7,106 nt of DNA from an uncultured Nitrospina sp. (GTDB taxonomy: Bacteria > Nitrospinota > Nitrospinia > Nitrospinales > VA-1). The notes beneath the pieces were generated by a model. It was not told the DNA's origin and made no database searches. It worked only from the letters and a program-made list of their open reading frames with translations. Each line of letters begins with the position of its first letter. Positions within the stretch are counted from its first letter, which is position 1. The stretch covers positions 1 through 7,106 of the forward strand of contig CATMOP010000101.1 of assembly GCA_950072225.1 (NCBI GenBank), written 5' to 3'. Below are positions 1-6,073 of the stretch, piece after piece. Both the position numbers and the translations under genes were made by a program.

Positions 1-630
1 GGTGTCGTCCATCGCCGGATCGGCGGCGGAAGAGGTGAGGACGCAGGCTTTGGACTGGGCCGCGTTGGCCCGTTGCAAAGTTTCCAAAGCCGATGGCAGG
101 CCCATAATAAATGCGTCTATTTTACGAACCAAAAAATCGGGTAGTTCTCTATCCCGGTTGGGTAAATTTGTGGTCACGATCACGCGGGGAATATTTTTGA
201 AATCGGGACTGTAGTCCAGCTCTTTCAATAATTCCGTTGTCTCCGCATAAGAAGGAACGTTCACAATGATCAAATGCCCTTTGCCTGTGTAAATGCCCTC
301 GCCTTTCATTTTTTTTATCCTCCTTTGCATGGCCCGTTCCAGAATGATCCCGGTCAAAACCCCGAAACAACCGATTCCTAGCATCGAGGTCACAACCGTG
401 GTCCACCGTCCTTCCGGGGTCGCCGCTGAAATATCCCCGTATCCGATCGTTGTTAAAGTGATGTATGCTGTCCACAGGCCGTCTGAAAAGGTCATATCCT
501 TTTCGTAAGTCGACAGCACGAACGCAAAAATCAGAATCATTGAAAAAAAGATCAAGCCCAGGACGAAAAGCAACCGGATTTCCGGTTGCCTGAATTTTCT
601 CAGGATGCGTTTAAATGGATAAAAAAACAT
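1..630 (-). CDS. Two-TM potassium channel with RCK/TrkA-N-like domain (C-terminus beyond window)
   Basis: Reading leftward from an ATG at 630-628, 210 codons are open to the window edge. The order is a short basic N-terminus, a first membrane helix at about residues 20-39, a pore helix, the selectivity filter TTIGYGD at residues 60-66, a second helix at about 79-98, and a cytoplasmic domain from about 117. This is the architecture of MthK-type channels, which pass K+ through the inner membrane and are gated by a ligand-binding RCK domain. The RCK start (GKGHLIIVNVPSYAETTELL) has a good first beta strand but no GxGxxG loop, so NAD binding is doubtful. A later stretch (GLPSALETLQRANAAQSKAC) fits the RCK pattern in which a new residue pair is stored after a G-D/L-P turn. 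The frame stays open upstream to a stop at 705-703 without another usual start codon. No clear Shine-Dalgarno site precedes the ATG. It is transcribed divergently from the lipoprotein operon, so it may share its regulation. The channel call is firm; the ligand is unknown. Confidence 0.9.
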   Translation of the reverse strand, partial: MFFYPFKRILRKFRQPEIRLLFVLGLIFFSMILIFAFVLSTYEKDMTFSDGLWTAYITLTTIGYGDISAATPEGRWTTVVTSMLGIGCFGVLTGIILERAMQRRIKKMKGEGIYTGKGHLIIVNVPSYAETTELLKELDYSPDFKNIPRVIVTTNLPNRDRELPDFLVRKIDAFIMGLPSALETLQRANAAQSKACVLTSSAADPAMDDT

Positions 631-669
631 GTAATCGATTTCCGTCCAAAAAGGCTTATTAAAGAGCTT

Positions 670-698
670 ATTATAGCGGTTTACTCTAGAGAAGAAAA
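670..698 (-). promoter_or_regulatory. Putative sigma-70-type promoter for the potassium channel gene
   Basis: On the minus strand a perfect -10 hexamer TATAAT lies at 675-670. A weak -35 (TTTTCT, 3 of 6 matches) lies 17 nt further upstream at 698-693. Transcription would begin near 663, giving a leader of about 33 nt before the ATG at 630. The -10 is convincing by itself; the -35 is poor, so an activator may be needed. Confidence 0.45.
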
Positions 699-739
699 AC
701 TCTCATATAAAGCAAACGTATGTTTTTATCTTTCCAGTG

Positions 740-766
740 TTGACACAGCGGGTTATCTTTTATAGG
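740..766 (+). promoter_or_regulatory. Putative sigma-70-type promoter for the lipoprotein-DUF350-aminopropyltransferase operon
   Basis: A perfect -35 hexamer TTGACA lies at 740-745, followed after 15 nt by TATAGG (761-766, 4 of 6 matches to TATAAT). The spacer is shorter than the optimal 17 nt, which would make this a weak or activator-dependent promoter. Transcription would start near 773, about 37 nt before the ATG at 810. Together with the leftward promoter it forms a compact divergent control region of 179 nt. Confidence 0.4.
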
Positions 767-809
767 GTGATCAGCGGAAGGATACGTACCTTTAGATTAA
801 TTTTCTAAA

Positions 810-1547
810 ATGCATCGAGGCCACCTTTTGACCGAGTTTAAACCATTGTTCAGAGAGATAGGGAGGTTTTCTCTTCTGCCTTTCTTACTTACCGCTCTTC
901 TTTTCCAGGGTTGCGGGGTCGCACAGAATCCGGTAAAGAAAATTCAGAGCGAACTGAAAGGCGAGAAGGAATACGCCATTATTCTGAATGACATGCGCGA
1001 GCAGGGCAACTTCTTTCCATCCTACTACCACCGATACCGTGTTGATGTCGGAGAACGAAAAACCGTGCGTTCCTTCGTGGAAGTCGACAAATCTTATTAT
1101 CGAAAAAATCGACCGTATCTTGGCATGGTCTTGGCCTCCAAAACCGTCGATGGCGCTGTCTCCACCACGCCCTTTCCAAACGGCTACCAATACGTTGGCA
1201 ACTCCCAGTACGGCCGCTGGCGGGACAATAGCAGTGGCGGAAGTATGTGGGAGTTTTACGGGAAATACATGTTGATGTCGCAGATGATGAACTGGGCCGG
1301 ATATGGGCTCAGCCGGAACCACCATAACAATTATGCTTCTTATCGCAGCACAGGCCGACCCTATTATGGTCCGAATCGGCAATATGGTACCGCCGGGACG
1401 GTAACGAAAAAACAAAAACCGGGTTTTTATCAAAGAAGAATGGCCAAAAAATCCCGGTCGCAATCCCGCTTCCAGAATAAAATTGGACAGCGCATGGGGC
1501 GGAGTAAAAACACCTTTAGAAGTCGCGGGTTCAGTTTCGGTAAATGA
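810..1547 (+). CDS. Putative lipoprotein with basic, aromatic-rich C-terminal tail
   Basis: This 245-residue protein has an N-terminal stretch with basic residues, a hydrophobic core at about 21-33 (SLLPFLLTALLFQ) and a possible lipobox FQGC with the cysteine at residue 35, so it is probably exported and lipid-anchored. The lipobox is not ideal because F and Q sit at -3 and -2. The middle (about 50-110) looks folded, with a YHRYRVDVGERKTVRSFVEV segment. From about 120 the protein is rich in Y, N, G, S and R, and the last 50 residues are strongly basic, ending in RSRGFSFGK. I do not recognise a named domain. By position it matches the small lipoproteins next to DUF350 genes (YjfM/DUF1190 in E. 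coli, DUF4247 in Actinobacteria), and the Gly/Ser/Arg tail is reminiscent of them; that link is inference. No good Shine-Dalgarno site precedes the ATG, so a slightly later start (for example TTG at 828) is possible. Its stop overlaps the DUF350 start in ATGA. Confidence 0.8.
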   Translation: MHRGHLLTEFKPLFREIGRFSLLPFLLTALLFQGCGVAQNPVKKIQSELKGEKEYAIILNDMREQGNFFPSYYHRYRVDVGERKTVRSFVEVDKSYYRKNRPYLGMVLASKTVDGAVSTTPFPNGYQYVGNSQYGRWRDNSSGGSMWEFYGKYMLMSQMMNWAGYGLSRNHHNNYASYRSTGRPYYGPNRQYGTAGTVTKKQKPGFYQRRMAKKSRSQSRFQNKIGQRMGRSKNTFRSRGFSFGK

Positions 1548-2395
1548 TTATGAATCTAGATCACATCTCGTCTTCATTGGTTTATTTAGCTGCCTGTTTT
1601 GTTGTCTTTGTAGCCGGACATCTGGTGTTTATTCTTTTCCGGCGGAGCTATAACATCAAAGATGAACTGGTGGAAAAAGACAATGCGGCGTTCGCCCTGG
1701 TTCTGTGTGGTTATTATCTGGGATTAACGTTCTCCATCGGCGGAGTGATCGCCGGGCCATCCGCCGGAATGGAAAGTGACTTGATTGATATTCTGGTTTA
1801 CGGGCCTTTGGCAATTTTATTGCTCAACCTCTCGGCTTTGATCAACGACCGTTTCATTCTTTCCGAGTTCGATATTCGCAAGGAAATTTTGCAGGACCAA
1901 AATTGCGGCACCGGCGTGGTCGAGTTCGCCGTTTTTGTGGCGACCGGACTCAATATCTTCGGAGCCCTGTACGGTCAGGGTGGGTCTGTTTTCACGGCCA
2001 TCGCCTTCTGGGCTTTGGGCCAGACCGTTCTCGTTCTCGTCGGCAAATATTATAACCTCATCACGCAATACAATATTCACGAGCAGATTGAAAAAGATAA
2101 CGTTGCCGTGGGCATCGGCTTTGCCGGAGCCCTGATAGGTATCGGTAACTTGTTGCGCGCGGCTTCCGCCGAACATTTTATTTCCTGGGAGGCAAACTTA
2201 ATAACCTTTGGCCTCTACATGGTGGTGGGGCTCATTCTGCTTCCCGTTGCACGCGTTCTCACAGACCGCATTCTTTTACCTGGACGTAGCTTGGCCGACG
2301 AGTTGGTCAACCAGGTGAAACCCAATCAAGGCGCGGCTTTCTTGGAAGCCTCCTCCTACATCGGCGCCTCTTTCCTCATCACTTGGTGCATTTAA
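1544..2395 (+). CDS. DUF350 family membrane protein with two tandem DUF350 units
   Basis: The 283-residue product is almost entirely hydrophobic, with about eight membrane segments, and sits in the inner membrane. It contains two copies of the DUF350 unit, a family typified by the single-unit E. coli YjfL of about 130 residues. The copies align with an offset of 139 residues: YNI at 36-38 and 176-178, EKDN at 44-47 and 183-186, DR at 102-103 and 241-242, and a conserved acidic residue at E114 and E253. A loop with Q and N then precedes the last helix of each copy. The EKDN-A motif with polar conserved residues near the membrane surface suggests a functional site, but no activity is established for the family. 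The ATG at 1544 overlaps the preceding stop (ATGA); a second in-frame ATG at 1550 is also possible. Tight coupling to the lipoprotein gene argues that the two products act together. Confidence 0.88.
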   Translation: MIMNLDHISSSLVYLAACFVVFVAGHLVFILFRRSYNIKDELVEKDNAAFALVLCGYYLGLTFSIGGVIAGPSAGMESDLIDILVYGPLAILLLNLSALINDRFILSEFDIRKEILQDQNCGTGVVEFAVFVATGLNIFGALYGQGGSVFTAIAFWALGQTVLVLVGKYYNLITQYNIHEQIEKDNVAVGIGFAGALIGIGNLLRAASAEHFISWEANLITFGLYMVVGLILLPVARVLTDRILLPGRSLADELVNQVKPNQGAAFLEASSYIGASFLITWCI

Positions 2396-2425
2396 AGCTG
2401 GGTCCTTTTTAGTCACTGTTAATCC

Positions 2426-4003
2426 ATGTCGACACCCGCCATAGATAACTCCGGTAAATCCAAGCTCCGCCGTTTGAGTTTTATTTTGAAAATCTGCGTC
2501 TTCGCTACCGGATGCGCGGCGATGGTGACCGAATACACATTAGCCACCCTGGCCAGCTACCTTTTGGGCGATTCCATTCGGCAATGGACAATAGTGATCT
2601 CCCTCATGTTGTTTTCCATGGGGCTGGGAAGCCGGTACAGCCGTAAATTTGAGGCCCAACTACTGGACCGCTTTGTGCTGATCGAATTCGGCCTGTCGTT
2701 CCTGTGTACGTTTTCCGCCATGTTCTGTTTTTGGATTTCGGCCTACACGATGAATTTCGGGCTTGTGATTTATGCAGTCGCCTGCATGATCGGGTTCCTG
2801 ACCGGACTCGAGATTCCGTTGATCACACGGATCAATCAGTCCTTTGAATCGTTACGGGAAAATATATCCTCGGTCATGGAATTTGATTACTACGGCGGAT
2901 TGTTGGGTGGAGCGTTGTTTGCCTTCGTCCTGCTTCCTTTTCTTGGGCTGACTTACACGCCTGTCCTTATCGGTAGCTTTAACCTGCTTGTGGCTTCTCT
3001 GATATTGTGGTATTTCCCCGATCGCTTGACGCGGCCCCGCATCCTCAACGCTCAATTTGTCGCCTTGTTTTTGGTCTCGGTCCTGGCCTTCGCTGTCGCC
3101 AAACCCATTATCCTATACGGCGAACAGCACAAGTATAAGGATAAAATCATTTACCAGGAACAAACCCGGTATCAAAAAATTGTTGTTACTCAATGGAAAG
3201 ACGATTATTGGCTCTTTATAAATGGGAGCACCCAATTCAGCACCTACGACGAGGAAAGATATCATGAACCCCTGGTCCACCCCTTGATGGGGTTGATTAA
3301 GGAACGTAAGGATATCTTGCTTCTGGGCGGCGGCGATGGGTTGGCCGCCAGGGAAATCCTCAAATATCCCGATATAGAAAACCTCACTCTGGTCGATCTC
3401 GATCCGGCCATGACCCGGCTGGCCCGGCAGGACAAGATTTTTCTCGGTATCAATCAGGGCTCGCTCAATGACCCTCGCGTCCGTGTGGTCAATCAAGATG
3501 CCTATCAATTCATAAAAAACTCCGGCGATCTTTACGATGCCGTTATCATCGATCTTCCCGACCCGAAATCGGTTTCGTTGTCGCTGCTTTATTCGCTGGG
3601 ATTTTACAAGATGGTTGAGAAGCATCTAAAACCTTTCGGGGCCATGGTCACGCAAAGTACAAGCCCGTTGTATTCTCCCGAAGCGTTTCTTTGCATTAAG
3701 AAAACCATGGAGGCTGCCGGCTTTTCGACCGTACCTTACCAGAATTCCGTTCCCAGCATGGGCCAGTGGGGATGGGTTATCGGAGTCAGACATGAAGCGA
3801 TGCCTGCACAGCGCCTCAAACAAGAGCTTTTGATGCTGGGATTCGCGGACATTGAAACCCGTTTTTTAAACCGAGACGCTATGATCTCGATGGCGCATTT
3901 CGGCAAGGGGTTGTTTGAAAAGGAGGCCTCAATCGAACCCAACACCCAATTTGATCACAATATCTTAAAATATTACCGGCAGGGCAATTGGGATGTGTAT
4001 TGA
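2426..4003 (+). CDS. Membrane-anchored spermidine synthase-like aminopropyltransferase
   Basis: The 525-residue protein joins an N-terminal membrane domain with about seven helices (residues 17 to 228) to a cytosolic spermidine synthase fold (about 240-450). Family motifs are visible: QFSTYDEERYHEPLVHP around 270-284, the SAM-type nucleotide loop LLLGGGDGLAAREIL (298-312), an acidic residue ending the next strand (LVDLDP, D324), and the catalytic-aspartate strand IIDLPDP with D376 and D379. Soluble spermidine synthases, about 280-310 residues, usually show DSSDP here; the LP substitution is notable. A C-terminal extension of about 70 residues follows (about 450-525). Known members transfer an aminopropyl group from decarboxylated SAM to putrescine, but no SAM decarboxylase gene lies in the window and the substrate of this membrane form is not known. 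The start is fixed by an in-frame stop at 2420. It follows DUF350 by 30 nt with no visible terminator. The fold is certain; the reaction is inferred. Confidence 0.9.
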   Translation: MSTPAIDNSGKSKLRRLSFILKICVFATGCAAMVTEYTLATLASYLLGDSIRQWTIVISLMLFSMGLGSRYSRKFEAQLLDRFVLIEFGLSFLCTFSAMFCFWISAYTMNFGLVIYAVACMIGFLTGLEIPLITRINQSFESLRENISSVMEFDYYGGLLGGALFAFVLLPFLGLTYTPVLIGSFNLLVASLILWYFPDRLTRPRILNAQFVALFLVSVLAFAVAKPIILYGEQHKYKDKIIYQEQTRYQKIVVTQWKDDYWLFINGSTQFSTYDEERYHEPLVHPLMGLIKERKDILLLGGGDGLAAREILKYPDIENLTLVDLDPAMTRLARQDKIFLGINQGSLNDPRVRVVNQDAYQFIKNSGDLYDAVIIDLPDPKSVSLSLLYSLGFYKMVEKHLKPFGAMVTQSTSPLYSPEAFLCIKKTMEAAGFSTVPYQNSVPSMGQWGWVIGVRHEAMPAQRLKQELLMLGFADIETRFLNRDAMISMAHFGKGLFEKEASIEPNTQFDHNILKYYRQGNWDVY

Positions 4004-4030
4004 GGATGTAGTTTAAACAATGAGCCCCTA

Positions 4031-4573
4031 TCACTCCCCTGGCAGGATGTTGGTGAATTGATACTCCTCGACCTTGAATCCGACTTGCATGTCGAATTTG
4101 GTTTCTCCCCATTGTTCGATGGTGAGGAATTGTTCTTCCGCCTCGTCTTCGTAGTCCCAGGAGACAAAACTCAAGGCTTCCCCCGATCCGCCGCGAAAAA
4201 GCTCGCCGATATCGTCTTCCTCGAAAGTGAATTGTTTTCCCTGAAACACGACCACCTCTGGCGGGTCTTCGTTGCGCTCGATTTCACCTGCAATGTCGCC
4301 TTCCAACTCCGAGATGGGAAGTTTACGGCACATGCTCCATTCGACTGCGCCGTCTTCCTGGGTGCGCTCCAAAAACCAGGTTTCGTTGGCGGACTTTAAT
4401 TCCCATTCGTCGGTGACACCGCCTTCGTTCCACTGGTATTTGTTGTATCCGGCGACAACGTAGGTTTGCATGTCGTAATCGACCATGAAACCCGTTTTGA
4501 GTTTGGAGAGCACCAAATCTTCAATACGGAATTCTTCTTCCTTTTTTTTCTTTTTAAAAAAGTCAAAGGCCAT
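4031..4573 (-). CDS. DUF4178 domain protein
   Basis: I take the ATG at 4573-4571, two nucleotides after the PspA stop, giving 180 residues; a TTG two codons earlier is less likely. The protein starts MAFDFFKKKKKEEE, a charged leader, followed by the DUF4178 domain. Its features are the beta-rich block YVVAGYNKYQWNEGG, the DEWELKSANETWFLER segment that corresponds to the family's W-x-E-Y-x-L plus W-L strand pair, and a C-terminal block with FVSWDYED, LTIEQWGE and a VGFKVEEYQF strand. No signal peptide or membrane helix is present, so it is cytoplasmic. The family has no assigned biochemical role and is repeatedly found beside PspA, DUF350 and spermidine synthase-like genes, as here. No Shine-Dalgarno site is visible, so translation is probably coupled to PspA. 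It is the last gene of the minus-strand operon. Confidence 0.85.
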   Translation of the reverse strand: MAFDFFKKKKKEEEFRIEDLVLSKLKTGFMVDYDMQTYVVAGYNKYQWNEGGVTDEWELKSANETWFLERTQEDGAVEWSMCRKLPISELEGDIAGEIERNEDPPEVVVFQGKQFTFEEDDIGELFRGGSGEALSFVSWDYEDEAEEQFLTIEQWGETKFDMQVGFKVEEYQFTNILPGE

Positions 4574-4575
4574 GA

Positions 4576-5286
4576 TCAAGCGATTTTCATTTTGGCCTTA
4601 AGGGCGGCAAGGCTGTCGGATGCCCCAGGCATAGATGAGCCGTCACCCAGGGCTTTGTTGATCTGCTCGTCGATGCTTTGTCCCGAATCGGCTATTTCGC
4701 CGTAGGCCTGGGCCAGGGATTCGTCTTCTTCGACCTTGGCGCGCATTTTTTCAAGCATGGCGATGGTGCCATCGGAATCGACCCTGGCGATTTGCGCGTT
4801 CAGCTTTCGCGTGGCGGCGGCAGTTTTGGCGCGGGCACGCAGGGTGATTAAATCGTTTTCGTAACGCTGGACTGTGGTGCGTAATTTGTCTACATTGCGT
4901 TGTAACTGCAAGGCCATGCTTTCCTGGCTGGTAACCTCTTTGCTGAGCCGCAAGGCTTCCTGCCCGACATCTTCCTTGCGGGCGAGAATTTCAGTCGCCA
5001 GCCTTTCGGCCTCGGCCATTTCCAGCGATCCTTGCTGGCCTTTTTGTAGCAACGCCATGGCCTTGCTTTCGTAATCCGCCGCGAGTTTCTTTTTGTTTTC
5101 CGCATCATTTCTCATGCGGATCACGATGCCCTTAACTTGCGCCAGGCTTTTCATGGATTCTTCCAAATCTTTTTTGAGTTCGCGAATTCCCTGCTCGGTC
5201 ATTTTGATAGGGTCTTCGAACTTGTCCATCACGGCATGCGCCTCGGACTTGCCCAGTCGCAGTACTCTTGAAAATAATCCGCTCAT
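4576..5286 (-). CDS. pspA: PspA/IM30 family membrane-stress protein
   Basis: The 236-residue product begins with an amphipathic helix (MSGLFSRVLRLGKSEAHAVM) and the family signature KFEDPIKM (EDP at 24-26), then runs as a long charged coiled coil to about residue 185, and ends in a shorter region finishing LAALKAKMKIA. PspA/IM30/Vipp1 proteins bind stressed membranes from the cytoplasmic side and assemble into ESCRT-III-like oligomers. The gene context (small YbjN-like protein before it, DUF350 nearby) is closer to E. coli YjfJ than to the classical pspABC operon; no pspF, pspB or pspC is present. A good ribosome binding site (GGGAGA, 5300-5295) lies 8 nt before the ATG. The preceding gene ends 30 nt upstream and the following one starts 2 nt downstream, so it is inside an operon. 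The family call is secure; the specific stress is unknown. Confidence 0.94.
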   Translation of the reverse strand: MSGLFSRVLRLGKSEAHAVMDKFEDPIKMTEQGIRELKKDLEESMKSLAQVKGIVIRMRNDAENKKKLAADYESKAMALLQKGQQGSLEMAEAERLATEILARKEDVGQEALRLSKEVTSQESMALQLQRNVDKLRTTVQRYENDLITLRARAKTAAATRKLNAQIARVDSDGTIAMLEKMRAKVEEDESLAQAYGEIADSGQSIDEQINKALGDGSSMPGASDSLAALKAKMKIA

Positions 5287-5294
5287 TTTATTTG

Positions 5295-5300
5295 TCTCCC
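5295..5300 (-). promoter_or_regulatory. Ribosome binding site of pspA
   Basis: GGGAGA on the minus strand lies 8 nt before the ATG at 5286-5284. It supports that start and independent initiation of this gene inside the operon, unlike the DUF4178 and J-domain genes, which appear to rely on coupling. Confidence 0.7.
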
Positions 5301-5316
5301 ATTACAGAATTTGTGT

Positions 5317-5709
5317 TTATCCGCGCGCGAATGAAACGAGTTCGCCTCCATATTCCGCCATCGCGAGACTCAATGCGTCAATACTTCCTTCCAATTCATT
5401 GCGGTCCAGGTTTTCAAGTTGCAGGGTATCCCGGAATAAAAGTGTTGTGCCTTCCTCATCGAGAACAAAAGCACCGTGAACCAAAGTACGATTGATTTGC
5501 AGGAGACGTTTGCAGAAATCGGAAGAACCCTTAGGCATGGGCATGATGACCTGTTCAAGAATCAGGATCGGGGATTCGCAATCGATCACGAGGTTTTTGA
5601 TTCCCCGATCCTCATCATCGATCACGACTAATTCTTCCTGGGGTTCCTCATGACTCATGACAAATCCCATATCCAGTAAATAATCTTTCACTTTTTCAAA
5701 ATCGGCCAT
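5317..5709 (-). CDS. Small cytosolic YbjN/CesT-Tir-like protein, positional counterpart of YjfI
   Basis: The 130-residue product has no signal or membrane segment and alternates predicted strands and helices: an N-terminal helix (FEKVKDYLLDMGF), strands such as ELVVIDDEDRGIKNLVIDCE, a proline-containing PILILEQVIMPMPKG segment, helix CKRLLQINRTL, strands GAFVLDEEGTTLLFRDTLQL, and a last helix around SIDALSLAMAEYGGELV. This order, with 'lleiNr.l.hgaFvLde' in the middle, resembles YbjN and type III secretion chaperones of the CesT/Tir fold, which work as small dimeric adaptors. In E. coli yjfI (DUF2170) holds the same place before the PspA-like yjfJ. The fold call is from pattern memory and is uncertain; the position beside PspA is solid. 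Its start overlaps the end of the J-domain gene by 14 nt and has a very strong ribosome binding site. Confidence 0.6.
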   Translation of the reverse strand: MADFEKVKDYLLDMGFVMSHEEPQEELVVIDDEDRGIKNLVIDCESPILILEQVIMPMPKGSSDFCKRLLQINRTLVHGAFVLDEEGTTLLFRDTLQLENLDRNELEGSIDALSLAMAEYGGELVSFARG

Positions 5710-6073
5710 TATTTCCTCCTCTTGCTTTTTTTAACGATGCTGTATCCAGAATGTGGTACGCCTCAGTCAACTGGCGGGTGAGTTCCTCGGCAATACGCTT
5801 TTTTTCCGGATCAGCACAATGAAGATCCGGATGGTATTTTTTCATCTGCGTTTTCCAGGCTTTTTTTATCGTTGCCCGGTTGGAGCCAACGGGTATTTCC
5901 AGGTTGGCGTAGTACTCCGCCAAGGGATCCGGAGCAGAAAACGGATTTACAGATTTTCGGTGGAGGTCGAAAAATTCAGGCTCCGTTGACGGAGCATCTT
6001 TTTCGCCCCATTTTTTTTTCTGCGCAAAATCGTTAAATTCCGTCCGCGCAATATTGAAAAGACGTCTGATCAT
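5696..6073 (-). CDS. Short J-domain (DnaJ-like) protein
   Basis: The 125-residue protein has an N-terminal region of about 50 residues with basic and aromatic residues (including KKKW at 19-22), then a J-domain at about residues 53-111: YYANLEIPVGSN, helix RATIKKAWKTQMKKY, the diagnostic HPD at 81-83, and a final helix with LTRQLTEAYHILD. J-domains bind Hsp70 (DnaK) and stimulate its ATPase; there is no G/F region, zinc finger or substrate-binding domain, so the target must come from the N-terminus or a partner. No Hsp70 gene is in the window. The start overlaps the DUF2617-like stop in ATGA, with no Shine-Dalgarno site, and the 3' end overlaps the YbjN-like gene by 14 nt, so all three are translationally linked. 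The likely job, by context, is to bring DnaK to PspA assemblies or another membrane target; this is inference. Confidence 0.88.
   Translation of the reverse strand: MIRRLFNIARTEFNDFAQKKKWGEKDAPSTEPEFFDLHRKSVNPFSAPDPLAEYYANLEIPVGSNRATIKKAWKTQMKKYHPDLHCADPEKKRIAEELTRQLTEAYHILDTASLKKARGGNNGRF
5715..5720 (-). promoter_or_regulatory. Strong ribosome binding site inside the end of the J-domain gene
   Basis: AGGAGG on the minus strand lies 5 nt before the ATG at 5709-5707 and within the last codons of the upstream J-domain gene. It is the best Shine-Dalgarno site in the operon and fixes the start of the YbjN-like gene, suggesting that this protein is made in larger amounts than its neighbour. Confidence 0.8.

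Noticed and set aside
149..475. Minus-strand frame overlapping the potassium channel gene
   Set aside because: The adjacent frame on the same strand contains the TTIGYGD filter and two membrane helices; this one is a shifted reading of it.
885..1463. Long minus-strand open frame opposite the lipoprotein gene
   Set aside because: It is fully antisense to a gene with a signal peptide and operon overlap, has no ribosome binding site, and its translation resembles no protein family.
3113..3625. Minus-strand open frame of 170 codons inside the aminopropyltransferase-like gene
   Set aside because: The plus strand carries clear family motifs here (GGGDG, DLPDP); the opposite frame is a by-product of codon bias.
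4058..4399. Plus-strand open frame opposite the DUF4178 gene
   Set aside because: The minus-strand frame shows the DUF4178 motifs and fits the operon; the plus frame has no start signal or recognisable domain.
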